Under the pieces are notes generated by a model, which saw only the letters and a list, made by a program, of their open reading frames with translations, was not told the origin of the DNA and did no database searches. Shown here one piece after another: positions 18,732 through 28,017 of a DNA stretch of 64,000 bases. Position 1 is the stretch's first letter. Each line of letters begins with the position of its first letter. The stretch is from an uncultured Saprospiraceae bacterium. GTDB lineage: Bacteria; Bacteroidota; Bacteroidia; Chitinophagales; Saprospiraceae. The position numbers were made by a program, and so were the translations under genes. The DNA is taken from assembly GCA_937981555.1 (NCBI GenBank), contig CALJOK010000074.1:1-64000 (forward strand). The letters run 5' to 3'.

Positions 18732-21644
18732 ATGAATAGCTATATTTACAACTCACAAATCAACTTTTGCTTGAATAGACTAAAAATTCTTATTGGTATA
18801 ATTACTTTTTGCTTTTCGCAAAATATAATGTCGCAAGATCATAACCTTGGAGTGCCCATAATTCAAGCATTTCCAAAGGAAATATCGAAAGCAGGTTCCC
18901 AAAATTGGGATATGGTTCAAGACAAGTTAGGAATCATGTATTTTGCTAATAATGATGGAATGTTAGCTTATGATGGTACTACATGGACGATTTTTCCGCT
19001 ACCCAACTATACTATTGTTAGGTCTTTAGCAATTGATGACAATGGTATAATCTATGCAGGCGGTCAAAATGAGTTTGGACGATATATTCCAAATGAAAAA
19101 GGGGAATGGAAGTTTGAATCACTCAAACATTTAATACCTGATGACTTTCAAAACTTTGCAGATGTTTGGGGAATTGAAATTACCTCTGATGGTATATTTT
19201 TTATGGCATCGGAAAAACTATTTCAATTAAAAGAAGATAAAATTTCCGTTTTCACCAAAGGAACTATCAATTTTTTAAGCCAAATTGATGATAAAATTTA
19301 CATTCAAGATTTCCAATCAGGATTGTACTCTTTTTCCCAAAATCAATTAAAAAAAATCCCCAACTCTGAAATTTTTATTGGCCAAGCAATTGCCGCTTTT
19401 GCTAAAATGGGGGACAAAAATTTAATAGCTACTTACCACAAAGGTTTTTATGAAAAAACATCAATTGGTTTTAAAAAATGGGAAACAGACGCTGATGAAT
19501 TTATCCAAAAAAACCATATCAAATCTGCCATAAATGTTATTGGAAATAGAATTGTCGTAGCCACAGATTTTGGAGGTTTGCTTTTTTTTAATGAACAAGG
19601 ACAACATCTTTTCCATTTTCATAAAGGAAATGGATTATTGAATAACAATATACTTACATTATTTTCTGATCGCAGTCAAAATCTTTGGGTAGGACTTTTA
19701 AATGGGTTGAATTACATTCATACCAATTCTCCTTTTACTCGAATTTTTCCAGATAAAGAATTAGATGCCGTGGGTTTTGTTACCAAAATCCATGATGGAA
19801 AAATCTATTTTGGTACTAATAAAGGTCTTTATGTTGGCAACTGGAAGCAGCAATATTCTCCTTTAGAATCAATAGATTTTCAACTAGTGAAAAATACAAA
19901 AGGACAGGTTTGGGGATTGGATATTGTGGATAATGAATTGATCGTAGCACATGCAAATGGTGCAATGAAAGTCAAAAACGGGATAGCCGAATTATTTTTC
20001 AATAAAACTGGAATATGGAATTTCAAAAAATTAAATAGCCATCCCGATTTAAGAATTGCAGGTGGATATTTCAATGTTTCTATATTTAGAGAAGAGAATG
20101 GAGTCTATCAATTATTACCCGATTTTACTCAATTAAATGAATCTTCCAGATTTGTGGAGGAAGATCAAAAAGGTAATATATGGATGTCTCATCCCTACAG
20201 AGGTATTTTCAAAATCACTCCTAACAATACATTTACAGATTCTAAGATTGAGCTTCTGGGAAAAAAACAAGGGCTTCCCTCCTACCTTTTAAATCATTTA
20301 TTTAAGATAAATAATGAGATTATTTTCTCCGGAGAACATGGGGCATACACCTATAACTACAAAACGGAAAGGTTTGAAGAATATGCCATTTTTGATGACA
20401 TCTTTGGTAGAAAGAATAAAATTAGAAGGCTCTTTGAAACCCCTGATAAAAACATTTGGTTTGTCACTCAAGATGAATTTGGCATCTTAGATATTGATGA
20501 TAAAGGATTGGAAAAAAAGATTAACAAAATTGTTTTTCCATTTTTCAAAAAAGAATTAAACCAGGGATTTGAATCAATTTATCCTTATGATAAGGATAAT
20601 GTTTTTATCTCCAATGATAAAGGATTCATACATTATCATCCCAATGATTATTTGACAATGGATACTACTTTTCAGGTCTTGATAAATGAAATAATGGTGA
20701 CAACTCAGGGTGATTCTATTATTTCCAAAGGACTCTTTTACAATGAAAATAAAATAAATAATATTCAGACGAAGGATCAAATTAAGACTCTTGCTCACCA
20801 CTTGAATGATTGGTATTTTAGTTTTTCAGCGACAGATTTTGTAAGTGGTGAGGCGACAGAGTTTCGATATTATTTAGAAGGTTACAATGAAGATTGGTCT
20901 GATTGGAATTATCATAAATCGAAAGAATACACAAACCTTCGCCCTGGTAATTATGTTTTTCATTTGCAAGGAAAGAATAATTTCCAAATAGAAAGTAAGG
21001 TATTGACTTATGAATTTAATATCTCTCCTCCTTGGTATGCTTCGATGTTGGCCTATTTTATTTACTCTTTAATTTCTTTGCTTGCATTATTTTCTATCAT
21101 TAGAATTTATCGAAGAAAGTATTTTGGTTTAAAAGTAGAAAATGAACAAGTGGTCAAAGAATCAGAACTTGCCATTGGAAGATTAAAAGCTGAAAAAACA
21201 GAATTAGAATTAGCTTCTAAAAAACGAGAACTGGTTTCTACAACTCTTAATTTGGTCAAAAAGAATGAAACTATTACTCAAATCAAGGATCGATTAATCG
21301 AGATAAAAAAAGAGGCTTCTACCTCTCCACTCAATCAAAAAATCCAAAAACTGATTCAAAAGTTACAACAAGAAGAAGTGCAAGATGAAGGTTGGGAACA
21401 AGTAATGTTTCATTTCAATCAATTGCATCGAGAATTTTTCCAAAGGCTAAAAACTACTTATCCTCAACTTACCCCAAAAGATTTAAAAATGTGTGCCTAC
21501 TTGAGAATGAATCTTTCTACCAAGGAAATGACTTCATTATTAAACGTAACCACTCGTGGAGTGGAAGCAAGTAGGTATCGATTACGTAAGAAATTTGGTT
21601 TATCGAAAGAAGAAAATTTGACTGAATTCTTAATGCAATTTTGA
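18732..21644 (+). CDS. membrane-bound propeller/Y_Y_Y sensor with C-terminal HTH, glucan-locus regulator
   Basis: The 970-residue regulator has a signal peptide. Two-component-regulator-type beta-propeller repeats span about 40-650 (for example QNLWVGLLNGLNYI, GNIWMSHPYRGIFKI, KNIWFVTQDEFGI). A Y_Y_Y domain follows at about 690-760 (TEFRYYLEGYNEDWSDW, LRPGNYVFHLQGKN), then one transmembrane helix at about 772-793 and a coiled coil. The C-terminal HTH of LuxR type starts near LTPKDLKMCAYLRMN. There is no histidine kinase or receiver domain, so periplasmic glycan sensing would act directly on DNA binding. It is divergent from susC, its likely target. Confidence 0.88.
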   Translation: MNSYIYNSQINFCLNRLKILIGIITFCFSQNIMSQDHNLGVPIIQAFPKEISKAGSQNWDMVQDKLGIMYFANNDGMLAYDGTTWTIFPLPNYTIVRSLAIDDNGIIYAGGQNEFGRYIPNEKGEWKFESLKHLIPDDFQNFADVWGIEITSDGIFFMASEKLFQLKEDKISVFTKGTINFLSQIDDKIYIQDFQSGLYSFSQNQLKKIPNSEIFIGQAIAAFAKMGDKNLIATYHKGFYEKTSIGFKKWETDADEFIQKNHIKSAINVIGNRIVVATDFGGLLFFNEQGQHLFHFHKGNGLLNNNILTLFSDRSQNLWVGLLNGLNYIHTNSPFTRIFPDKELDAVGFVTKIHDGKIYFGTNKGLYVGNWKQQYSPLESIDFQLVKNTKGQVWGLDIVDNELIVAHANGAMKVKNGIAELFFNKTGIWNFKKLNSHPDLRIAGGYFNVSIFREENGVYQLLPDFTQLNESSRFVEEDQKGNIWMSHPYRGIFKITPNNTFTDSKIELLGKKQGLPSYLLNHLFKINNEIIFSGEHGAYTYNYKTERFEEYAIFDDIFGRKNKIRRLFETPDKNIWFVTQDEFGILDIDDKGLEKKINKIVFPFFKKELNQGFESIYPYDKDNVFISNDKGFIHYHPNDYLTMDTTFQVLINEIMVTTQGDSIISKGLFYNENKINNIQTKDQIKTLAHHLNDWYFSFSATDFVSGEATEFRYYLEGYNEDWSDWNYHKSKEYTNLRPGNYVFHLQGKNNFQIESKVLTYEFNISPPWYASMLAYFIYSLISLLALFSIIRIYRRKYFGLKVENEQVVKESELAIGRLKAEKTELELASKKRELVSTTLNLVKKNETITQIKDRLIEIKKEASTSPLNQKIQKLIQKLQQEEVQDEGWEQVMFHFNQLHREFFQRLKTTYPQLTPKDLKMCAYLRMNLSTKEMTSLLNVTTRGVEASRYRLRKKFGLSKEENLTEFLMQF

Positions 21645-22015
21645 TCAAAAAACGCACCATTCCTCTTCAATAACTTAGGATTTTCAAAATCAAATTTACT
21701 TTTCTCAATTGAAAAACAATTTTTCTACTTTCCTACGAATCCCTTATAAACAAAGGCTTGAGTATTCATTTCTTACCTTAAAAATAGAATGAGTAGTATA
21801 ATGGTAGTTCTATTTTCCTTCATTTATCTTTATGTTAGTAATTTTCCATTAAGATTAGATAATCAATAATATTTTGACATCTAATATTTCACAAAAGAGT
21901 AAATCATTTTTCAAGAAATAAAACTCTTTAAAACATTTTTCATCAACCTATTTCTATCTTTTTAAACTAGATTTAAAAATTTTGGAATAATTCAAAAATC
22001 ATTAAAAACTATATT
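21645..22015. promoter_or_regulatory. 371-base leader region of the repeat protein gene
   Basis: No gene is seen. The one clear feature is a 7-bp inverted repeat, ATTAGAT (21854-21860) and ATCTAAT (21879-21885), around an 18-base spacer. It could be an operator or a hairpin in the leader. The next gene's promoter should lie here, but I could not place it with confidence. Confidence 0.35.
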
Positions 22016-25000
22016 ATGAAAAGAAAATTTTTACCCATCCTAATTCTTCTTTTTTCAATCTCATCTGTAATGGCTCAAGTCAATATTACATTTGAGGTAA
22101 ATACAGCAGCACTTGGTACTGTTGATCCTACTGGTCTATTCATTGGAGGTGGTACTGGTTTTGGTGGACCGTCTGATAACCCACTAACAGATGTTGATGG
22201 TGACGGTATTTGGACTGCGACTTTCACTCAACCTGAAGGTTTTTCTAGTCATTATACTTTTATCAATGGTGATTCTGGCTGGGGTGCAAAAGAAAATATT
22301 GCAGGTCTTCCTTGTGCTGATCCTGCTAATTTCAATGATCGTTTTTTACCAGGTGTTTTTTCTGATACGACGATTTTAGCTTGTTTTGGAACATGTGATA
22401 TTGATGGTACTTGTACTATCGTAACTGACTCTGTAGATATTACATTTCAACTGAACACAGCAAATATTACACCTGATGCTACAGGTATGTTTGTAGGTGG
22501 TGGTGCTTCATTTGGAGGCCCAAGTGATAATATAATGGCTGATCCAGACGGTGACGGAATCTATACGATCACATTGACTAGACCTAAAGGAACTGCAAGT
22601 CATTATACTTTTATCAATGGTGACTCTGGTTGGGGTGCGAAAGAAAATATTGGTGGTCTTCCTTGTGCTGATCCTAATAATTTTAATGATCGATGGTTAC
22701 CATCAGTAATGTCTGATACTACCATTTTGGCATGTTTTGGAAACTGTGCGGATGATGGAACTTGTGTTCAAGTTTTAGCTCCTACTCTTCCAATGGATTT
22801 TGAAGCTACAGATATTGATTATGCTCCAATTGGATTTGGAGATGCAACTTCTGCTATTGTTGCCAATCCAAATATGGATGCAGATAATGGAAGTGCTACA
22901 GTTTGGAATGTTACAAAAGTGGTAGGTGGCCAAACATGGGCAGGTGCATCTATCGACTTAGGTGCTCCAATGGATTTTTCATCTACAAGTACTATTAAAA
23001 TTAAATTCTATTCTGATTTTGCAGGTATTCCTGTTCAAGTTAAAATAGAAAATGCAGACCCTGCTATTTCTGCAGAAGTAATTGTAAATTCTACTGTAGA
23101 TGCAGGATGGGAAACAATGGTATTTGATATGTCAACTTCAACTATTGGAACTTTTGATCCAGCGATTGACTATACAAAATTTGTAGTTTTCCCTGATTTC
23201 GGAAACACTCCTTTTATTGGAGACATTCCATTTTATTTTGATGATGCTGAATTGGATATTCTTGCCGTAGATAATCCTACGCTTCCAATCACATTTGAAG
23301 ATCCAACTATTCTTTATTTTAATGGCGGATTTGGAGATTTATCCTCAAGTGTAATTGCTAACCCTGATGCTTCTGGTGATAATACTAGTGCTACTGTTTT
23401 ATCTTTGGAAAAAACTATGGGTGCTCAAACTTGGGCTGGATCTTACATGCCATTACAAAGTGGAATTGATTGGTCACAAGGAACTACTATATCTGTAAAA
23501 GTTTGGTCACCAACTGCTGGTACTCCTTTCTTATTAAAGATTGAAAACATAGCTGATCCAGCAAATATTGCTGCAGAAGTTTTAGCAACTTCTGTAGGTG
23601 CTAATGCTTGGGAAACGATTACTTTTGATATGCCTTCATCAACTGTTGGAACTTTTGACCCTGCTTCTATATACGATCAGGTTGTAATTTTCCCTAACTT
23701 TGGAAATGATGGAACTGGCGCAACTTACTATGCTGATGATTTTGCACAGGTTGCTCCACAAGAAGTTCTTCCTACTCTTCCAATAACTTTCGAATCTCCA
23801 ACCATTACATATACTGCTGCTGGATTTGGAAACCTTAATCCAAGTGTAATTGCTAATCCAGATGCATCTGGTGATAATACAAGTGCAACTGTGGTAGCAT
23901 TAGAAAAAACTACGGGTGCTGAAGTTTGGGCAGGTGCTAGTATGCCTTTAGAATCAGCAATTGATTGGTCAAATGGTACCACTTTATCTGTAAAAGTTTG
24001 GTCTCCAACTGCTGGTACTCCTTTCTTATTAAAAATTGAAGATTTAGCTGATCCAGCAAATATTTCTGCTGAAGTACTTGCTACTTCTGTAGGAGCTAAT
24101 GCTTGGGAAACTATTACATTCGATATGACAACTTCTGCAGTAGGAGTATTTGATCCTGCTAATAATTATGACCAAGTTATCATCTTCCCTAATTTTGGAA
24201 ATGTTGGAACTGGTACTACCTACTATGCAGATGATTTCGATCATTATTCTGCTCCTATCGTTTTACCTACTTTACCAGTAACTTTTGAAGATGCTGCTAT
24301 TACTTATACTAATAATGGTTTTGGAAATGCAAATTCATCAGTAATTGCTAATCCAGATGCAACAGGACAAAATACAAGTGCAACAGTTTTATCTTTAGAA
24401 AAAACTGCTGGAGCTGAAGTTTGGGCTGGAACAAGTATGCCTTTACAAAGTGCGATTGATTGGTCACTCCAAGCTGGAAATGTACTTTCTGTAAAAGTTT
24501 GGTCTCCAAGAGCTGATGTACCAGTTCTTTTGAAGATTGAAAATGCAGCTAGTGCTGGAGCTGTCTTTGCAGAAGTTCAAAAAAATACTACAACTGCAAA
24601 TGCATGGGAAACTTTAGTTTTCAACATGGCTTCACACCCAGATTTTGATGCTGGAGTTGATTATGATTTATTTGCAGTATTTGCAGATTTTGGAAATGCT
24701 GGAGCAGGTGAAACGTTCTACTTTGATGACATCATGAATGATGTTGATGTTGCCATCTCTGAATTGGATAAAGCGAAAGTAGTTGTAACTGCTTTCCCTA
24801 ACCCTGCAGATCAAGTAGTTAATATTAACTTCTCAATTCCAGTTTCTGGAAATATTACTTTTACAATGGTTGATCTTTTAGGACGAAATGTTCAAGAAGT
24901 AAATGAAGGAAATCTTTATGAAGGAAATTATCAAACAGTAATTGATGTGAATGGATTGAATAGTGGTGTTTACTTTTTGGTAACTCGATTAGATGGAGAA

Positions 25001-25033
25001 ATTATCTCTACTAAGAATATCATGAAAAAATAA
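22016..25033 (+). CDS. secreted multi-repeat carbohydrate-binding-like protein with T9SS sorting domain
   Basis: The 1005-residue protein has a signal peptide (residues 1-20, ending VMAQ). Two copies of a roughly 115-residue unit follow (DPTGLFIGGG, DGDGIWTATF, HYTFINGDSGWGAKEN, ILACFG), then four copies of a roughly 160-residue unit (LPITFE, ASGDNTSATV, GAEVWAGASMPL, SVKVWSPTAGTPFLLKIE, AWETITFDM, YYADDF). The end is a type A T9SS sorting domain (AFPNPADQVVNINFS ... GVYFLVTRLDGE ... NIMKK). The repeats look like beta-sandwich carbohydrate-binding modules. No catalytic domain is visible. It is probably an exported glucan-binding partner of the adjacent locus; this is inferred from position. 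Confidence 0.85.
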   Translation: MKRKFLPILILLFSISSVMAQVNITFEVNTAALGTVDPTGLFIGGGTGFGGPSDNPLTDVDGDGIWTATFTQPEGFSSHYTFINGDSGWGAKENIAGLPCADPANFNDRFLPGVFSDTTILACFGTCDIDGTCTIVTDSVDITFQLNTANITPDATGMFVGGGASFGGPSDNIMADPDGDGIYTITLTRPKGTASHYTFINGDSGWGAKENIGGLPCADPNNFNDRWLPSVMSDTTILACFGNCADDGTCVQVLAPTLPMDFEATDIDYAPIGFGDATSAIVANPNMDADNGSATVWNVTKVVGGQTWAGASIDLGAPMDFSSTSTIKIKFYSDFAGIPVQVKIENADPAISAEVIVNSTVDAGWETMVFDMSTSTIGTFDPAIDYTKFVVFPDFGNTPFIGDIPFYFDDAELDILAVDNPTLPITFEDPTILYFNGGFGDLSSSVIANPDASGDNTSATVLSLEKTMGAQTWAGSYMPLQSGIDWSQGTTISVKVWSPTAGTPFLLKIENIADPANIAAEVLATSVGANAWETITFDMPSSTVGTFDPASIYDQVVIFPNFGNDGTGATYYADDFAQVAPQEVLPTLPITFESPTITYTAAGFGNLNPSVIANPDASGDNTSATVVALEKTTGAEVWAGASMPLESAIDWSNGTTLSVKVWSPTAGTPFLLKIEDLADPANISAEVLATSVGANAWETITFDMTTSAVGVFDPANNYDQVIIFPNFGNVGTGTTYYADDFDHYSAPIVLPTLPVTFEDAAITYTNNGFGNANSSVIANPDATGQNTSATVLSLEKTAGAEVWAGTSMPLQSAIDWSLQAGNVLSVKVWSPRADVPVLLKIENAASAGAVFAEVQKNTTTANAWETLVFNMASHPDFDAGVDYDLFAVFADFGNAGAGETFYFDDIMNDVDVAISELDKAKVVVTAFPNPADQVVNINFSIPVSGNITFTMVDLLGRNVQEVNEGNLYEGNYQTVIDVNGLNSGVYFLVTRLDGEIISTKNIMKK
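22786..24745 (+). repeat. four tandem in-gene repeats of about 490 bases
   Basis: Units begin near 22786, 23279, 23776 and 24271. Units 2, 3 and 4 are much closer to each other than to unit 1, with stretches such as GTTTGGTCTCCAACTGCTGG nearly unchanged, pointing to recent in-frame duplication. Two further, different units occupy 22082-22780. Confidence 0.9.
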
Positions 25034-25061
25034 ACGCAAATAAACGTTCTTTCAATAAACT

Positions 25062-25098
25062 AGGCACTCTGAGCAATCAGAGTGCCTTTTTTTATTTT
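25062..25098. terminator. intrinsic terminator
   Basis: AGGCACTCTGA pairs with TCAGAGTGCCT across the loop GCAA, followed by a run of seven T. It ends the repeat-protein gene. Confidence 0.92.
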
Positions 25099-25142
25099 TG
25101 TTAATAATTATTCATTGGAATGATTTATAATTACCTTCAATT

Positions 25143-25571
25143 TTAAACCACTCCATTTATTTCTTTAGCTATAAATGTATAGGCTTCATCTGGATTTTCC
25201 CATTCACTTATTGCTTGTCCATTTTTAGGAACGGCTTGTAATTTCCCAAAAGGTAATTCATACCATTGGCAGGTACGAATAATTATCGGAATCACTCGAG
25301 CTGTTTTAGCTTCATGTCTTTCTAATGCTCGTTTCAATTCTTTATCATAACAAAAATCAGAAGCAATAAAATAATTACTAATTAACATTAAAATGATATC
25401 TGCACCTTCCAAGGCATTCATTATTTCAGCATGCCATTCATCTCCAGCATCAATAGCACGATCATCCCAAATTTCAATTTTTCCTAATCGAGAAAGTGGC
25501 TTTAAATGAGTTTTTAATTCATCTTTATAATCTTCATCTTTGTGAGCGTAAGAAAGAAATACTTTTTTCAT
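25143..25571 (-). CDS. stand-alone TIR-domain protein
   Basis: The 142-residue protein is almost entirely one TIR domain: KKVFLSYAHKDEDYKDEL at the N-terminus, IEIWDDRAIDAGDEW for the BB-loop region, and IILMLISNYFIASDFCYDKEL. The last holds the glutamate at the position used for NAD cleavage in active TIR enzymes. A start eight codons earlier (25595) is possible, but this Met begins directly with the domain. Bacterial TIR proteins cleave NAD+ or make signalling nucleotides in anti-phage defence. No Thoeris, CBASS or other partner is adjacent, so the role is open. Confidence 0.85.
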   Translation of the reverse strand: MKKVFLSYAHKDEDYKDELKTHLKPLSRLGKIEIWDDRAIDAGDEWHAEIMNALEGADIILMLISNYFIASDFCYDKELKRALERHEAKTARVIPIIIRTCQWYELPFGKLQAVPKNGQAISEWENPDEAYTFIAKEINGVV

Positions 25572-25709
25572 TGGTTTAAATTTTATTTTTTTCAAATATC
25601 AATAAATTAAATGATTTTTTATAAAAATATATTGAAGCCTTTTTTCATCTAAGAAATATTTTAAATCTTGTACTTTTACCTTTTTTAATTCGATATGATA
25701 AAAGATAGT

Positions 25710-26543
25710 ATGCGAAAATTAATAATTCCAATTCTTTTTCTTTTTAGTTTTAACAGTTTTGCGCAAAATGGAGCAACCAACTCAACTGGTGCACGAAGCA
25801 AAGGAGTCGCTGATGCTTCAGTAGCTTTTACGGGGATAAATTCCATTTTAAACAATCAAGCAGGCTTAGCAAAATTGGAAAACACGGGTTTTCTACTTTC
25901 AGCTGAACAAAGATTTATACTTAATGATTTAAATAATTTCGGAGTTGGATTTGCGATACCAACTAACTCTGGAACTTTTGGACTAAGTGTTCAATATTTT
26001 GGTTTTGAGGATTTTAATCAATCAAAAATCGGGTTAACCTATGCCCGAGAATTAATGGAAAAACTTTCCGTCGGTATTCAATTTGATATGTTAAGTACTC
26101 AAATTGCTGAGTATGGAAATCAGAATTTATTCACTTTCGAAATTGGCGTTCAGTCTGAATTAATTGAAAACTTACTGCTCGGATTTCATCTTTTCAATCC
26201 TGTAAAATTGGAAATTATCGAAGATGAATATTTGCCTACGATCATTCGAGCAGGTGCCACTTACACCGCTTCAAAAAAATTAATGTTGCATACTGAATTG
26301 GAAAAAGATTTTGATTTTCCTTTCATATTTAAAGCTGGAATCGAATATGAATTAACCAATGATTTTTGGCTTAGAGTAGGTGTTCATACTAATCCAACTG
26401 CATTGAGTTTTGGTTTAGGTTATCAAATGAAAAATGGATTACGGTTTGATCTAGCTTCCAATTATCATCAAGAATTAGGTTTTACACCAAGTGTTGGATT
26501 GGGGTATGATTTTGTCAAAAAAGCTAAGAAGAAGAAAAAATAA
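25710..26543 (+). CDS. PorV/PorQ-like outer-membrane barrel protein
   Basis: The protein has a signal peptide (from the Met five codons inside the longest frame: MRKLIIPILFLFSFNSFAQ). Near the mature N-terminus is the block GARSKGVADASVAFTGINSI, which is typical of the PorV/PorQ branch of FadL-like barrels in Bacteroidota. The rest alternates hydrophobic and polar residues as in beta-strands and ends in a basic lysine tail. PorV-type proteins act with the type IX secretion system as shuttles or attachment partners. Whether this copy does so or is simply an outer-membrane porin cannot be decided. Confidence 0.7.
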   Translation: MRKLIIPILFLFSFNSFAQNGATNSTGARSKGVADASVAFTGINSILNNQAGLAKLENTGFLLSAEQRFILNDLNNFGVGFAIPTNSGTFGLSVQYFGFEDFNQSKIGLTYARELMEKLSVGIQFDMLSTQIAEYGNQNLFTFEIGVQSELIENLLLGFHLFNPVKLEIIEDEYLPTIIRAGATYTASKKLMLHTELEKDFDFPFIFKAGIEYELTNDFWLRVGVHTNPTALSFGLGYQMKNGLRFDLASNYHQELGFTPSVGLGYDFVKKAKKKKK

Positions 26544-26595
26544 TATTATAAAAATCCTTCAACCGAATGTCGTCAACTGTCAACCGTAAATATTA

Positions 26596-28017
26596 ATGAA
26601 ACACCTTCCTTTTCGAATCCTTACTTTAGCTGTTTTGATCGTTTTGATTGTTCCTCTTTTGGTGCAAGATGGAATGTTTATGGATGGTGTTTTATACGCT
26701 GCAGTCGCAAAGAATCAAGCGGAAGGTTTTGGAAGTTTTTGGCAACCCATTTTTGCAGACACTTGGAATAAACATGGTGTCCACACTTTTCACGAACATC
26801 CGCCTTTAGTTTTTGGAATCCAATCTTTATTTTTTAAAATCTTTGGGGCTAGCATTTATGTGGAAAGATTTTATTCCTTTTTAACCGCTATTTTCACCGC
26901 TTGGTTAATTCATTTAAATTGGAAAACCATTTTTCAAAACCAAAAAGAATTAATCAAATTCTCCTGGCTAGCCATTCTATTTTGGAGCATCATTCCAGTC
27001 TGTTTTTGGAGTTTCCAAAACAATATGCATGAAAACACCATGGGAATTTTCACCCTTCTAAGCACCTACTTTTTATTGAAATTTTATTTTCAAAAACCCC
27101 AGAATACATATTTAATTATAGCAGGAGGTTTTATTTTCTTAGCTTCTTTTTCTAAAGGTGTTCCTGGTTTTTTCCCTTTAGCTTTCCCTTTCCTAATCTG
27201 GATTTCTCATCGAAAAAACAACTTCGTAAATGTCATACACCATACGTCTTTATTAGGTTTTTCTACTTTTCTATTTTATGCTATCCTGATGCTTTATGAC
27301 CCAGCGAAAGAGAGTTTGAGTTTTTATTTTGAAAATAGATTGATGGGAAGAATTGGTTCCGACCCTACAGTTGGAAATCGTTTTTATATAATTGGAAGAT
27401 TGTTTCAAGAGTTATTACCTCCATTTATTTTGGGAGGCTTAATCTTGCTTTTTTCCAAACTAAAATCAAATACAACAAATCTTAAAACTACAGATTTCAA
27501 TAACGCATTGCTATTCTTCCTTCTTGGCTTTGCAGGCACTTTACCTTTGCTCTTAACCATGGTACAAAAAGGGTTTTACATGGTTCATGCATTACCCTAT
27601 TTTGGAATGGGGATAGCAATAATTATTGCTCCAAGCCTTTCTGTTTTTTTCAACAACAAGTCAGTTAAAGAAAAAAATAACAATACATTTACAATTTTAT
27701 CTTCTATACTTTTAATTGGAGTTATTATATTTTCATCCCTTCAATTTGGAAAAGCTAAACGAGACGAAGACATGCTCCATGATGTTTATTTATTAAAAAA
27801 CATCCTTCCTGAAAAAGCACATATCACCGTAGAAAAATCAATTCATCAAGATTGGGGTTTAAAAGTTTATCTGATGAGAAATAGTAATTTCAGCACGAGC
27901 AATACTATTACCTATCCTTACTTTTTAGTAGAAAAAAATAAAAAGAATTTTTATTTGGAAGGATTTGAAAAAATAGACTATGGATTAAAACGATATGATT
28001 TATTCACTAAGAATTGA
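26596..28017 (+). CDS. GT39/ArnT-like membrane glycosyltransferase
   Basis: The 473-residue polytopic membrane protein has about 11-12 hydrophobic helices. The N-terminal loop after the first helix contains MDGVLYAAVAKNQAEG and then a HGVHTFHEHPPLVFG segment. This is the pattern of GT-C fold enzymes that use polyprenyl-phosphate sugars (the dolichyl-phosphate-mannose-mannosyltransferase/ArnT group). The acceptor may be lipid A or protein; nothing nearby decides. Its 3' end overlaps the convergent DUF3810 gene by 18 bases. Confidence 0.78.
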   Translation: MKHLPFRILTLAVLIVLIVPLLVQDGMFMDGVLYAAVAKNQAEGFGSFWQPIFADTWNKHGVHTFHEHPPLVFGIQSLFFKIFGASIYVERFYSFLTAIFTAWLIHLNWKTIFQNQKELIKFSWLAILFWSIIPVCFWSFQNNMHENTMGIFTLLSTYFLLKFYFQKPQNTYLIIAGGFIFLASFSKGVPGFFPLAFPFLIWISHRKNNFVNVIHHTSLLGFSTFLFYAILMLYDPAKESLSFYFENRLMGRIGSDPTVGNRFYIIGRLFQELLPPFILGGLILLFSKLKSNTTNLKTTDFNNALLFFLLGFAGTLPLLLTMVQKGFYMVHALPYFGMGIAIIIAPSLSVFFNNKSVKEKNNNTFTILSSILLIGVIIFSSLQFGKAKRDEDMLHDVYLLKNILPEKAHITVEKSIHQDWGLKVYLMRNSNFSTSNTITYPYFLVEKNKKNFYLEGFEKIDYGLKRYDLFTKN

